Source: Sporosarcina cyprini
GTDB lineage: Bacteria > Bacillota > Bacilli > Bacillales_A > Planococcaceae
Reading direction: 5' to 3'
NCBI RefSeq assembly: GCF_022048975.1
Contig: NZ_JAKMHX010000010.1
Span: 1-64,000, forward strand
Length of the DNA stretch: 64,000 nucleotides
A program made the position numbers and the translations under genes. Of the stretch, positions 34,217-42,827 are shown one piece after another. The notes under the pieces were generated by a model that saw only the letters and a program-made list of their open reading frames with translations, was not told where the DNA came from and did no database searches. Every line of letters begins with the position of its first letter. Positions within the stretch are counted from its first letter, which is position 1.

Positions 34217-34876
34217 ATGCGGAAATTTTTGCTTGCCTCTATCATATTAACCGGACTTATCTATCTCTTTTTTGGCCCTGACGAACTCGTGGACGTGAAG
34301 ATTGCCATGAAACTTCTGCCCATGGCTCTCATCCTTCTTTATGGATTTGCCACACCTTCGCTCGTATCCACTTCATACAAGCGGATTATCTTGGCGGGTT
34401 TATTTGTCTGCATGGTCGCGGATGGAGTCATTTATTGGTTTATGGCTGGGCTTGTGACCTTTTTCTTCGGACATCTTTTTTACATCGCGGCATTCCGCCA
34501 AGCTAGCCGGAAGCCGGTGCCTCTTTGGGCAGCCATCCCCCTTGTCGCTTACGGACTGTTTATGGCTGCTTGGATTGCGGGTTCTCAATATTCAGCAGGT
34601 CAAACCATATTAGGCACGGCCATCATCGCTTATATCGCCGTCATATTAGTGATGGGCTGGATGGCCATACGGACACGGTTGCCCTTTGCCATCTTTGGCG
34701 CGCTTCTCTTCATCTGTTCGGATTCCTTTTTGGCAATTGACCGTTTTGTAACAGCGCTCCCGTATCGCGATGCATTGGTCATGGTCACCTATTATGCTGC
34801 ACAGGTCCTTATTGTCTCGAGCATCGGGAACCGCTTCGTGAAGTATTCCGTAAATCCAAACAATCTGATAAGATGA
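34217..34876 (+). CDS. YhhN-family protein (lysoplasmalogenase-like)
   Basis: A 219-residue membrane protein with about eight segments of the YhhN/TMEM86 family. Conserved parts are [43 protein letters not shown] and [11 protein letters not shown]. Family members hydrolyse lysoplasmalogen vinyl ethers in eukaryotes; the bacterial role is unclear. AAGGAG precedes the ATG. Confidence 0.85.
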   Translation: MRKFLLASIILTGLIYLFFGPDELVDVKIAMKLLPMALILLYGFATPSLVSTSYKRIILAGLFVCMVADGVIYWFMAGLVTFFFGHLFYIAAFRQASRKPVPLWAAIPLVAYGLFMAAWIAGSQYSAGQTILGTAIIAYIAVILVMGWMAIRTRLPFAIFGALLFICSDSFLAIDRFVTALPYRDALVMVTYYAAQVLIVSSIGNRFVKYSVNPNNLIR

Positions 34877-34911
34877 AAGAATCGTACCACTATTTTGAGG
34901 AGGGCTTTGGA

Positions 34912-36138
34912 ATGAAAGAAAAATTGATCGAACGGTTAACCCGTTATGCGAAAATAGATACACAATCGGATGCAGAAAGCGCTACGACGCCTTCCACGCC
35001 AGGGCAATGGGACCTGCTCCATGAGCTCGAAAAAGAGTTGGCTGCCATCGGGATGGAAGATATCACACTGGACGACAATGGCTATTTATTCGCCACACTT
35101 CCCGCTAATACCGACAAAGACATTCCGGTCATCGGATTTTTGGCGCACGTCGACACAGCGACTGATTACACGGGGAAAAACGTCAATCCACAGCTTGTCC
35201 ATGATTATGATGGCAACGATATTCAACTGAACAGCAATACTGTAATGCGAGTTGAAACGTTCCCTGAATTGAAAAATTACGTAGGACACACGCTCATGAC
35301 AACAGACGGAACGACGTTGCTCGGGGCTGACAATAAAGCCGGGATTGCGGAAATCATGACGGCTATGGAATATTTGATTGCCACTCCAGAGATTAAACAC
35401 GGCAAGCTCCGCGTCGCGTTCACACCGGACGAAGAAATCGGACGCGGGCCACATAAATTTGACGTGGAAGCATTTGGAGCGAAATACGCCTATACGATGG
35501 ACGGCGGCCCAATCGGTGAACTTCAATATGAAAGCTTCAACGCAGCAGGAGCAAAAGTGACGTTCCATGGAACGAACGTCCATCCGGGTTCCGCAAAGGA
35601 TAAAATGGTCAATTCCATTTTGATTGCGAATGAATTCCAAGCAGCGATGCCGGCAGATGAAATCCCTCAAAAAACGGACGGCTATGAAGGGTTCATTCAT
35701 TTGATGGATGTCGAAGGGGCAGTCGAAAAGACGACGTTAAGCTATATCATCCGGTATTTCGACCGTGAGCAATTCGAAGCGCGGAAGCAATTGATGGTCG
35801 ATACAGTTGCGAAGTTGAAAGAGAAGCATGGCGAAGAAGCGGTCGTGTTGGAACTGGAAGATCAATACTACAACATGCGTGAAAAGATCGAACCGGTCAT
35901 GGAAATCGTCGATATTATTGGCGATGCATTCAAAGCGCTTGATATTGAGCCAAACATAGTTCCGGTACGTGGCGGAACGGATGGCTCACAGTTATCTTAC
36001 ATGGGCATGCCAACTCCAAACATCTTCACAGGCGGCGAAAACTACCACGGCAAGTATGAGTATATCTCTGTCGACAACATGGTGAAAGCAACGGAAGTCA
36101 TTGTCGAGGCTGTGAAACTTTACGAACAACGGGCATAA
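34912..36138 (+). CDS. pepT: Peptidase T (tripeptide aminopeptidase)
   Basis: A 408-residue M20 zinc aminopeptidase that releases the N-terminal residue of tripeptides in the cytosol. Metal and catalytic motifs are visible: [17 protein letters not shown] (His-Asp), [17 protein letters not shown] (bridging Asp), [16 protein letters not shown] (catalytic and ligand Glu), YTMDGG, and [12 protein letters not shown]. The length is that of PepT. ATG 34912 follows GAGGAGGG. Followed 12 nt later by a DMT transporter gene, probably one transcript. Confidence 0.96.
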   Translation: MKEKLIERLTRYAKIDTQSDAESATTPSTPGQWDLLHELEKELAAIGMEDITLDDNGYLFATLPANTDKDIPVIGFLAHVDTATDYTGKNVNPQLVHDYDGNDIQLNSNTVMRVETFPELKNYVGHTLMTTDGTTLLGADNKAGIAEIMTAMEYLIATPEIKHGKLRVAFTPDEEIGRGPHKFDVEAFGAKYAYTMDGGPIGELQYESFNAAGAKVTFHGTNVHPGSAKDKMVNSILIANEFQAAMPADEIPQKTDGYEGFIHLMDVEGAVEKTTLSYIIRYFDREQFEARKQLMVDTVAKLKEKHGEEAVVLELEDQYYNMREKIEPVMEIVDIIGDAFKALDIEPNIVPVRGGTDGSQLSYMGMPTPNIFTGGENYHGKYEYISVDNMVKATEVIVEAVKLYEQRA

Positions 36139-36150
36139 GGAGGCGGTTAG

Positions 36151-37119
36151 ATGAAAGCGATTTGGCTTGGAATCCTCTCATCCCTCTTTTTTGCGGTGAC
36201 GTTCGTATTAAATCGATCAATGGAAATGTCAGGGGGAAGTTGGCTATGGAGCGCTTCCCTCCGTTATTTTTTCATGGTGCCGTTTTTAATCGCAATCGTC
36301 GCTTGGCGCGGCGGGCTTCGTGATATGAAAGACGCCATGACAGCGCGTCCTGCGCCTTTTTTTATATGGAGCGTCGTGGCGTTCGTCCTATTTTATGCCC
36401 CGCTCACTTTCTCTGCAGCGTACAGTCCGGGCTGGCTGCTGGCCGGTACGTGGCAATTGACGATTGTGGCAGGTGTACTGCTCGCTCCATTCTTTGTAAT
36501 TGTTGTGAAAACGTCGACTGGCGATAAAAAGGTGAGACAGCAAATTCCTTTGATTTCACTCGGCATCTCGTTAATCATCTTTGCGGGAGTCGTCTTGATT
36601 CAAATTCCGAATGCGAAAAGTGTAGGGCTGCAAACTCTGCTGCTCGGCATTTTACCGGTCATCGTCGCGGCATTCGCCTACCCGCTCGGCAATCGGAAGA
36701 TGATGGATTTATTGCAAGGCCGGCTGGATACATTTCAACGGGTTCTCGCCATGACACTCATGACACTTCCCATCTGGGCATTGTTTGCCGTCTATGCGAT
36801 CATGACCGTTGGACTACCATCGATGAGTCAAGTCGTTCAGTCATTGATTGTCGCCGTCAGCTCGGGTGTTATTGCCACTTCCCTGTTCTTCATGGCGACG
36901 GACTTGGTGCAAGGCGACCAGGGAAAACTGGCAGCCGTCGAAGCTACGCAATCGACGGAACTGATCTTTGCGATGATCGGAGAAATCATTATTTTACATA
37001 TCGCCTTGCCTGGCGCCCTTTCGCTTGCCGGGATAGGGGTCATAATAATAGGAATGGCGCTTCATAGCTATCAGACGGCCGTTGCGGGGAAGAAGCGCTT
37101 GAAGGCGAGTAATGCATAA
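36151..37119 (+). CDS. DMT-superfamily multidrug-type transporter
   Basis: A 322-residue protein with ten membrane segments. It opens KAIWLGILSSLFFAVTFVLNRSMEMSGGSW and has the late motif KLAAVEATQSTELIFAMIGE, the hallmark of the multidrug-resistance-efflux (EmrE-like, long form) subgroup. Substrate unknown. AAGGAGG lies 7 nt before ATG. Confidence 0.87.
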   Translation: MKAIWLGILSSLFFAVTFVLNRSMEMSGGSWLWSASLRYFFMVPFLIAIVAWRGGLRDMKDAMTARPAPFFIWSVVAFVLFYAPLTFSAAYSPGWLLAGTWQLTIVAGVLLAPFFVIVVKTSTGDKKVRQQIPLISLGISLIIFAGVVLIQIPNAKSVGLQTLLLGILPVIVAAFAYPLGNRKMMDLLQGRLDTFQRVLAMTLMTLPIWALFAVYAIMTVGLPSMSQVVQSLIVAVSSGVIATSLFFMATDLVQGDQGKLAAVEATQSTELIFAMIGEIIILHIALPGALSLAGIGVIIIGMALHSYQTAVAGKKRLKASNA

Positions 37120-37176
37120 TTTTTATACATCCAGACTTGCATATCAGCTAAAAAGTAGATGGTGAGGAGGATTTTT

Positions 37177-37509
37177 ATGAGTTCTGATTTTTATTGTGAT
37201 GATGTGTTGAGTGGCAAAACAGAAGTAACTAGGGTGTTAGAAACCGAAAACGCCCTGGCGTTTTATCATACAAAACCGTCTTATCCTGTCCACATTGTGG
37301 CGATTCCCAAAAAGCACATTCCTTCACTTCTGTCTTTGGAGGAAGGCGATAATGAACTCTTGCTTGAGCTGATGCATGTAGTGAAAACAGTGGCAGCAAA
37401 GGTGACAGAAGAACATGGAGCCTGCCGGGTGATTACTAACCTCGGCAAATATCAAGATTCCAAACATCTTCATTGGCATATCATCTCTGGAAAACTGCTG
37501 GATTCTTAA
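37177..37509 (+). CDS. HIT-family hydrolase
   Basis: A 110-residue histidine-triad protein with the C-terminal active site KHLHWHIISG (third His of the triad before the final residues) and the HIT-type strand VHIVAIPKKHIPSLLSL. HIT proteins hydrolyse nucleoside phosphoramidates or AMP conjugates. ATG 37177 after GGTGAGGAGG. Confidence 0.9.
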   Translation: MSSDFYCDDVLSGKTEVTRVLETENALAFYHTKPSYPVHIVAIPKKHIPSLLSLEEGDNELLLELMHVVKTVAAKVTEEHGACRVITNLGKYQDSKHLHWHIISGKLLDS

Positions 37510-37548
37510 ATTTTTTTTGAGATATGGGATCAAAAGGGAGAGAGAAAC

Positions 37549-38517
37549 ATGTTGCAAATACCGGGGAAATTAACAAACGGCGATGAAATACGGATTGTTG
37601 CGCCGAGCCGCAGTGCATGCATTTTATCCGAAGAAGGTATAAAAATGGCGAAGGAAAGGCTCGAGCAGCTAGGGTTTACCGTCTCTTTCGGCCGCCACAT
37701 CTTTGAAAAGGACCTTCAGAATTCCACAAGCATTGAGCAAAGAGTGGAAGACTTGCATGATGCGTTTAGCGATGAGCAGGTAAAAGGGATTCTATCCGTC
37801 ATCGGCGGCTTTAATTCCAATGAACTTCTGCCTTATATTGATTTTGAATTAATTAAAAAGAACCCGAAAATATTTTGTGGCTTCAGCGATATTACGGCCA
37901 TCGCAAATGCCATTACGGCAAAAACGGGAATGGTTACGTACTCGGGACCTCATTTCTCCAGTTTTCAAATGGTGAAAGGACAGGAATACCAAACCCATTT
38001 CTTTACGCAATGCCTTATGCATGATGCTCCGTTTGAAATGAAACCGTCTAGCGAATGGAGCGACGATGCTTGGTATTTAGATCAAGAGAATCGGAACTTT
38101 GAAGAAACTGTTTGGAAAACATATCAGGCAGGGACGGCTGGCGGCACATTATGGGGCGGCAATCTATGTACACTTAACTTGCTGCAAGGTACTGACTACA
38201 TGCCAACTCTTGAGAATGCCGTACTCTTTGTCGAGGATGATGAGATGACCATTCCCGAGACCTTTGCACGGGATTTAACGTCTTTATTGCAAACTGTAAA
38301 ATCCCTCAAAGCCCTTGTAATCGGGAGATTTCAACGAGCTTCGAATATGTCGGAGGAGCAACTGCTGTTCATTCTTGATAAACATCCGATGTTAAAGGAA
38401 ATTCCTGTTTTATATGATGTGGATTTCGGACATACCCAACCCATGTTCACCTTCCCGATTGGCGGAGAAGTGCTGGTGGATGCTTCCGCAGGGGTATTGA
38501 AGCTTGTGAGGTTTTAA
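37549..38517 (+). CDS. S66-family LD-carboxypeptidase/MccF-like peptidase
   Basis: A 322-residue serine peptidase of family S66. The N-terminal strand is GDEIRIVAPSRSA, the nucleophile-elbow region SVIGGFNSNELLPYID, the Ser-containing loop FCGFSDITAIANAI, the glutamate loop FVEDDEMTIPETFARDL and the His region YDVDFGHTQPMFTFPIGG. Members cut murein tetrapeptides (LdcA) or cleave microcin C-like adducts (MccF). The presence of the extended MccF-like loop is not settled. Followed by a terminator. Confidence 0.88.
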   Translation: MLQIPGKLTNGDEIRIVAPSRSACILSEEGIKMAKERLEQLGFTVSFGRHIFEKDLQNSTSIEQRVEDLHDAFSDEQVKGILSVIGGFNSNELLPYIDFELIKKNPKIFCGFSDITAIANAITAKTGMVTYSGPHFSSFQMVKGQEYQTHFFTQCLMHDAPFEMKPSSEWSDDAWYLDQENRNFEETVWKTYQAGTAGGTLWGGNLCTLNLLQGTDYMPTLENAVLFVEDDEMTIPETFARDLTSLLQTVKSLKALVIGRFQRASNMSEEQLLFILDKHPMLKEIPVLYDVDFGHTQPMFTFPIGGEVLVDASAGVLKLVRF

Positions 38518-38534
38518 GTTTACTCAAATATGTA

Positions 38535-38573
38535 ATGCGCGCGGAAGCAGAGGCTTTCCGTGCGTTTTTTCTT
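38535..38573 (+). terminator. Rho-independent terminator
   Basis: GCGCGCGGAAG pairs with CTTTCCGTGCG and is followed by TTTTTTCTTTT. Confidence 0.8.
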
Positions 38574-39190
38574 TTGTTGTGTTCTTGTGTTGACTGTGGG
38601 AGTTGTTTTGTAAGGATTTTTTCTGCGTTTGTGCGAGTGTCAGACACCATCCCTATTCGGGATGGTGTAATGCGTTTTAATCTTAATAAGATTCTCTGAC
38701 AAATCTATATTCAAAATCCTTGATTGAATATTTAAATGCTATGTCACCGGTATCAATTGATCAAATTCTTCCATCCGCTCATCGAACAGTATCCTATTTT
38801 TTGTTCGCTATGCGCAATTTGAAAAAACTTCCTGACAGCTTTGCGTAGCAATACTCTACCATTTACAACTAGCTTACAGAAATCCAATAGTTTGTGATGC
38901 ATAATTAATACCGGTTCTTACGAATCATCTCCATCTGCGAAAATATGTAACGGTACTTCTTGAATCACTTCTTCAATTGAATAATCGTTGCTGCAGATAA
39001 ATCCTGCATTCAGTAGATAGGCAGACGCTAAAGAAGCTATTTCACCTGTACCGGCACTACCTGCTTTAGTAATTATCAAAGCGTTTAATACCAAAGCAAC
39101 ACGTATTCCTTAACAACAGGGGAGTTTGCTTTTGATGAAGGGGTAGTGTAGGCGACCAATTTGCAATAACCTCTTTAACTATTATTTTAA
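38574..39190. other. Left flank of the accessory island, mostly non-coding
   Basis: No intact gene. It contains a perfect CACCATCCC/GGGATGGTG dyad at 38646-38667 and, on the minus strand, a coding-like remnant at 38918-39100. Base composition falls clearly below that of the pepT region from about 38.65 kb onwards. Confidence 0.6.
38918..39100 (-). pseudogene. Gene remnant of unknown family
   Basis: A 60-codon open stretch ends in TAA at 38918 and reads VALVLNALIITKAGSAGTGE followed by IASLASAYLLNAGFICSNDY and an acidic end FADGDDS. The composition is protein-like, but there is no ATG, the frame is closed upstream by a stop, and no ribosome-binding site is convincing. Probably the 3 prime end of a deleted gene. 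Confidence 0.35.
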
Positions 39191-39219
39191 TTGCTATTAT
39201 ACTTATTTGGATGTATAAT
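39191..39219 (+). promoter_or_regulatory. SigA-type promoter of the accessory operon
   Basis: TTGCTA (39191-39196) and TATAAT (39214-39219) with a 17-nt spacer, about 65 nt before the first gene of the island. Confidence 0.6.
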
Positions 39220-39283
39220 CAATACAAGTAGACAAATCTAAGTTTTTTTCTAACAAAATACATATAAAGAGGTGCATTTTCTA

Positions 39284-39988
39284 TTGATCAATCTAGATGA
39301 TGACATTTTGAAAGATTTTGTCAATACTCTCATACATGATGACCCTGAATTAAAGCCTTTATTAAGAGAAGCTATTAACAATGTTGACGGTGATGGAGTA
39401 GAAAACAGTTCTGCAACCGCCCAATGGGATCATCGCTATAACTCTTTAGTAAAAGTAGCAAAAAAGTATGATTTGAGATTCGGTATTATAAAACGAGGAA
39501 ACCTATGGAAGGCCATTTTTATTGTTGGAAAAGATAATTCTATATACGTTTTCTTTAGCCATAAAAACTTAAAAAGCATAATAAAACAAGGGAAAAGTAA
39601 TCACTATTTAAAATTACTTAATTTCTTTAATAGACATTTGGATGATCATAAACCAATTAATGAACAACTAAAATTGGATATAGAAGAAGTGGAGGAACCA
39701 TTTTCAGATGATGCCTTAGAAAGCCAAGCCCGTGACATCATAAAAATGTTAGAACAAGACCCTTCAGGCGTTGTAGTGTTTGCGTTCGATAAATCTTTTA
39801 CTAGTACAGTTAATGCATACATTTTTAACAGTAAACATGAAGCAATTTGGCATCAAGATTTCACGGCCCTAATCGAAAGAAATTATACATTCGCCTTAAA
39901 ATCAGATGAGATTAAAACGGAAAAGAAAGAAAGCACTACTACTGTAAATAAAAAGAAACAGATCGTTCAATTAAAAAAGATTAAATAG
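39284..39988 (+). CDS. DUF5986-like protein of the accessory island
   Basis: A 234-residue protein starting at TTG 39284, 9 nt after AAAGAGGTG. The segment AQWDHRYNSLVKVAKKYDLRFGIIKRGNLWKAIFIVG resembles the DUF5986 proteins often found beside XRE-ImmA genes; the family call is from memory and moderate. The C-terminus is lysine-rich (TEKKESTTTVNKKKQIVQLKK), which may bind nucleic acid. It lies 15 nt before the XRE-ImmA gene in an AT-rich operon. Function unknown; a target or partner of the protease is plausible. Confidence 0.65.
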   Translation: MINLDDDILKDFVNTLIHDDPELKPLLREAINNVDGDGVENSSATAQWDHRYNSLVKVAKKYDLRFGIIKRGNLWKAIFIVGKDNSIYVFFSHKNLKSIIKQGKSNHYLKLLNFFNRHLDDHKPINEQLKLDIEEVEEPFSDDALESQARDIIKMLEQDPSGVVVFAFDKSFTSTVNAYIFNSKHEAIWHQDFTALIERNYTFALKSDEIKTEKKESTTTVNKKKQIVQLKKIK

Positions 39989-40003
39989 TTTGGAGATTTT
40001 ATT

Positions 40004-41188
40004 ATGAATAAGATATTTAATGGACAACGGCTAAAGGAAGCGAGACTTTATAATAAGTTAACGATTACCGAATTAGGAGCCGAATTAAATGTCACGAAGC
40101 AAATGATTTCAAAGTACGAAAATCAAAATATAGAACCTAGTTTTGAAAAGTCACTACAAATAGCAACAATTTTGGGCTACCCTAGAGAATTTTTTTATAC
40201 AAACGACAAATTTAATATCCAAAATGAAGGGACCTTTTTCCGTTCAAGACTTACAGCTACCCAAAAAGCAAAAAATCCTGCTTCAATCGCTTTAAAATAC
40301 TCGGTAATTGTCCGGGATTTTTTAGAACAGTATATTGATTTTCCCCAATTAGAGGAAAGAGAAAGCTATGAACATCTTGAGGATTATAATGCAATTGCAA
40401 AAAGAATGCGCAATTTTGTCGGACTAGATAGCAGACCAATACCAGATATTATTGAGGTAGCCGAACTAATGGGTTTTACCGTAATTAGTATGGATTATAA
40501 CGAAAGTAAAGTGGATGCTTTTAGTAGTATGAATACTATAGAAAATAGTCTCGGAGAGGTCACCCCTTATTTCGTAATTGTCACGGGGACAGGGGAATCA
40601 AGTTCGTTTTACAGGCAGCAATTCAGCATTGCGCATGAAATGGCACATTGGGTTTTGCATCAAAATATAAACCCGCAGGAATTGGATAAAGAGGAGTATA
40701 AAATCATGGAAGATGAAGCTAATCGGTTAGCATCTATTTTTCTATTACCAGAAGATACATTCGGTGCCGAATTAGCCACCAGGATTACAGATGAAATTGA
40801 CACGTACTACAGCTTAAAGAGAAGATGGAATGTATCGATGGCTGCTATGATTAAACGGGCAAGAGATCTTTCCTTAATTAACGGTGAACAAGAAGTAAAA
40901 CTTTATAAACAAATGCATTATCGCAAATGGAAAAATCCAGAGCCATTTGACTTAGAAACTAAAACGACTGTTCCAGTGGCTTTTAAACAATCTTTGGAGT
41001 TATTGATAGATGAGGATATATTAAAAGGCCATGAAATCCCTATTAAAATTGCAGAGCAGTACAACCTATACTTAACTCCCAAAATGCTTGCAATGATTTG
41101 TGGCGTTGATCCTGCTCTATTTATTAATAATAGCGAATCCAGAGTTGTATTGAAATTAAAGGATTTTAAACAAAAACATAGTGGATAA
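40004..41188 (+). CDS. XRE repressor fused to ImmA/IrrE metallopeptidase
   Basis: A 394-residue protein. Residues about 8-65 are an XRE helix-turn-helix (RLKEARLYNKLTITELGAELNVTKQMISKYENQN). The central part contains the ImmA/IrrE zinc motif FSIAHEMAHWVLHQ (HExxH near residue 215) with the third ligand in EDEANRLASIFLLP. The C-terminal 90 residues are of unknown type. Such fusions act as toxin-antitoxin or phage-related regulators in which the peptidase cleaves a repressor or a partner; the substrate here is not known. Second gene of the island operon; ATG after TTTGGAG. Confidence 0.9.
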   Translation: MNKIFNGQRLKEARLYNKLTITELGAELNVTKQMISKYENQNIEPSFEKSLQIATILGYPREFFYTNDKFNIQNEGTFFRSRLTATQKAKNPASIALKYSVIVRDFLEQYIDFPQLEERESYEHLEDYNAIAKRMRNFVGLDSRPIPDIIEVAELMGFTVISMDYNESKVDAFSSMNTIENSLGEVTPYFVIVTGTGESSSFYRQQFSIAHEMAHWVLHQNINPQELDKEEYKIMEDEANRLASIFLLPEDTFGAELATRITDEIDTYYSLKRRWNVSMAAMIKRARDLSLINGEQEVKLYKQMHYRKWKNPEPFDLETKTTVPVAFKQSLELLIDEDILKGHEIPIKIAEQYNLYLTPKMLAMICGVDPALFINNSESRVVLKLKDFKQKHSG

Positions 41189-41221
41189 ATAGCAGATTAA
41201 AATTTAAAGGAGATGAATTGA

Positions 41222-41440
41222 ATGGGAAATCAACATGTAACACCAAAAAATGGTTTATGGCAAGTTAAAGGCTCAGGAAATTCAAGAGCTACTAGTATTC
41301 ATCAAACACAACAGCAGGCAATAGATGTTGCAAAAGGAATCGCAAAAAATCAAAAGAGTGAGCTTTTCATTCACAATCGTAAAGGACAAATTCGAGATCG
41401 AAATAGTTATGGTAACGATCCATACCCTCCAAGAGGATAA
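41222..41440 (+). CDS. DUF2188-family small protein
   Basis: A 72-residue protein: NQHVTPKNGLWQVKGSGNSR, then ATSIHQTQQQAIDVAKGIAK and the ending KGQIRDRNSYGNDPYPPRG. This is the DUF2188 pattern, a compact domain of unknown function often linked to mobile or defence-type loci. AAAGGAGATG precedes it. Third gene of the island operon. Confidence 0.88.
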   Translation: MGNQHVTPKNGLWQVKGSGNSRATSIHQTQQQAIDVAKGIAKNQKSELFIHNRKGQIRDRNSYGNDPYPPRG

Positions 41441-41446
41441 AAAGTA

Positions 41447-42095
41447 ATGAACATTACAGAACTTTCATTAACAGTAATATTTTTATTTTTACCTGGAATA
41501 CTAGGAGTTTTATTAATCGGATCCTTGACAACGGTAAAAATATCTGAGTTTAAAGTTTTTGTTATTTACGTATATTTACTCTCCTTAGTTTCATATTTAG
41601 TTAGTGGATGTTTCAGTGGATACACTTTCTTAAACTTCCTCTTAAAAGGAGATTTAAATATTTCAGCTAATGAGATTTTATTCGCGACTTCTATAAGCCT
41701 TTTATTATCTATCGCTTGCATCTATACAATTAATTTCAAACTAATGTATAAATTAGCTGGAAAAATGCATCTCAGTGCAAAATACGGAAGCAATGATGTT
41801 TGGCTAACCTTATTCAATGATCGTTCTACAGTATGGGTTACCTTACGACCATCGAGTTGCGAAGAATACTTTATGGGTGAAGTTGAACATTTTTCTGATG
41901 AAAATAATTTACGGGAACTCACTCTACTGAATGTCGCTATTTATTAAAAAGAAACCAGTAAATATTTATATAGCCAGGATAAAATGTATTTCAGCTTTCC
42001 TTATGACCAGGAAATGTCAATAGAAATAGGTTCATACTTTATAGATGAATCCAGAAGAGGAGATAATTATGAACAAATCACAAAAAAAATCTTGA
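41447..42095 (+). pseudogene. DUF6338-like membrane protein gene with premature stop and frameshift
   Basis: The frame encodes three or four membrane segments (LTVIFLFLPGILGVLLIGSL, VFVIYVYLLSLVSYLVSG, ILFATSISLLLSIACIYTI) and a soluble C-terminus with YGSNDVWLTLFNDRSTVWVT and the sequence RELTLLNVAIY. At 41945 a TAA stops the frame, but the same frame continues for about 40 codons as KKETSKYLYSQDKMYFSFPY and further, which fits the DUF6338 C-terminal fold. The frame then meets an A8 run (42082-42089); with seven A residues it would end at TGA 42093. Two lesions in one gene suggest decay or, less likely, recoding. The N-terminal 166 residues could still be made. Confidence 0.7.
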
Positions 42096-42192
42096 AGTTC
42101 GCCACGGAAGTCGGATTACCAACGGCTCTAGAAAAACTGAAACTGGTAAAATAACACCACCACCACCTCCTCCTCCTCGAAAAACCAAATAG
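42069..42192 (+). pseudogene. Proline-rich small gene interrupted by an A8 tract
   Basis: ATG 42069 has AGAAGAGGAG at ideal distance and overlaps the end of the DUF6338 frame. As read, it stops after MNKSQKKS. With seven instead of eight A residues at 42082-42089 it would continue to TAG 42190 as a 40-residue peptide ending GKITPPPPPPPRKTK. The same single-base change would also give the DUF6338 gene a natural stop, so an inserted A, a sequencing error or transcriptional slippage on A8 would explain both. Function unknown. Confidence 0.6.
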
Positions 42193-42239
42193 TGCTTTAT
42201 TTAATTACTAATTCGAAATTAATATTGTTCCAAAACTTC

Positions 42240-42328
42240 AATAAGCCTTTCTAAATTGAAAGGCTTAGACTGTAGACAAAAGGGGTTGGAAATCAAATGG
42301 ATTTCCAACCCCTTTCCTGCTTTTTGTG
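42240..42328 (+). terminator. Two terminator-like hairpins ending the island
   Basis: AAGCCTTTC/GAAAGGCTT (42243-42265) is followed by a long AAAAGGGGTTGGAAAT/ATTTCCAACCCCTTT stem (42277-42315) and CCTGCTTTTTG. Confidence 0.7.
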
Positions 42329-42339
42329 AGAATGAGCCC

Positions 42340-42545
42340 TACCTCTTCTTTATTTTTCTTCTGGTTACACCACGGTTGGCGATTTCGATGTCCATCTGGC
42401 CAACACAACGGGGTCGATACTAGGTCTTCCACCAATGGATGGATAAACGAGAAATCAATGACCGATCCAATTTACGGACCAGATGAACAGGAGGCACCAA
42501 CTGTTCACCTGGTCCGTATTTCCAACTTTCACCGTTGATTCATCT
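42340..42545 (-). mobile_element. Degenerate transposase N-terminal remnant
   Basis: On the minus strand the segment reads VPPVHLVRKLDRSLISRLS and, in a shifted frame, HPLVEDLVSTPLCW. This resembles the start of IS1182/IS5-type transposases (VPxDHxLRKxDxxIDFSFIYPLVExLYS). Frames are broken by shifts and no intact inverted repeats are visible. It marks the right edge of the accessory island. Confidence 0.45.
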
Positions 42546-42593
42546 GATTCTTCGTCATCATATCAATTACCTAATCCTTATTATGGAGACACT

Positions 42594-42720
42594 GTTGATT
42601 GGAGCGCAGGCTGGCGACTCCTGCGGGAACAGCGCGAGCTGAAGACCCTGGACGAAGCGCAGCGCAGGAAGCGGCTGAAGCCGTGCCCGCGGAAAGCGTC
42701 CAACCGAAGCGGAAATCAAC
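42594..42720. repeat. GC-rich palindromic intergenic repeat of Bacillaceae type
   Basis: The element begins GTTGATTGGAGCGCAGGC, contains GGCGACTCCTGCGGGAAC and CCCGCGGAAAGCGTCC and ends GCGGAAATCAAC, so the two ends are inverted copies. I recognise this layout as a dispersed palindromic repeat widespread in Bacillaceae intergenic DNA. It is much richer in GC than the island next to it. Open frames across it are artefacts. Confidence 0.8.
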
Positions 42721-42794
42721 ATTTTTTAGTATTACTTCCCTAGTAAAAGAAAAGACTGTAGGCAAACTTCGTTATTATTCGAGTTTGATCTACA
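42721..42794. other. Non-coding spacer
   Basis: AT-rich spacer between the palindromic repeat and the ABC operon terminator; nothing recognisable. Confidence 0.5.
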
Positions 42795-42826
42795 GACAAA
42801 AGCCCGCGACAACTCGCGGGCTTTGA
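42795..42826 (-). terminator. Rho-independent terminator of the ABC importer operon
   Basis: Minus-strand AAAGCCCGCGA/TCGCGGGCTTT stem followed by TGTCTG; the stem itself supplies the T-run. Confidence 0.8.
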
Positions 42827-42827
42827 C

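Noticed and set aside
35086-35700. 204-codon minus-strand ORF
   Set aside because: Antisense of pepT, which has complete peptidase motifs; no ribosome-binding site.
40004-41188. Prophage
   Set aside because: XRE-ImmA genes occur in phages and ICEs, but there is no integrase, structural or packaging gene nearby.
42571-42826. Two ORFs on opposite strands
   Set aside because: They fall in the palindromic GC-rich repeat; open frames are a base-composition effect.
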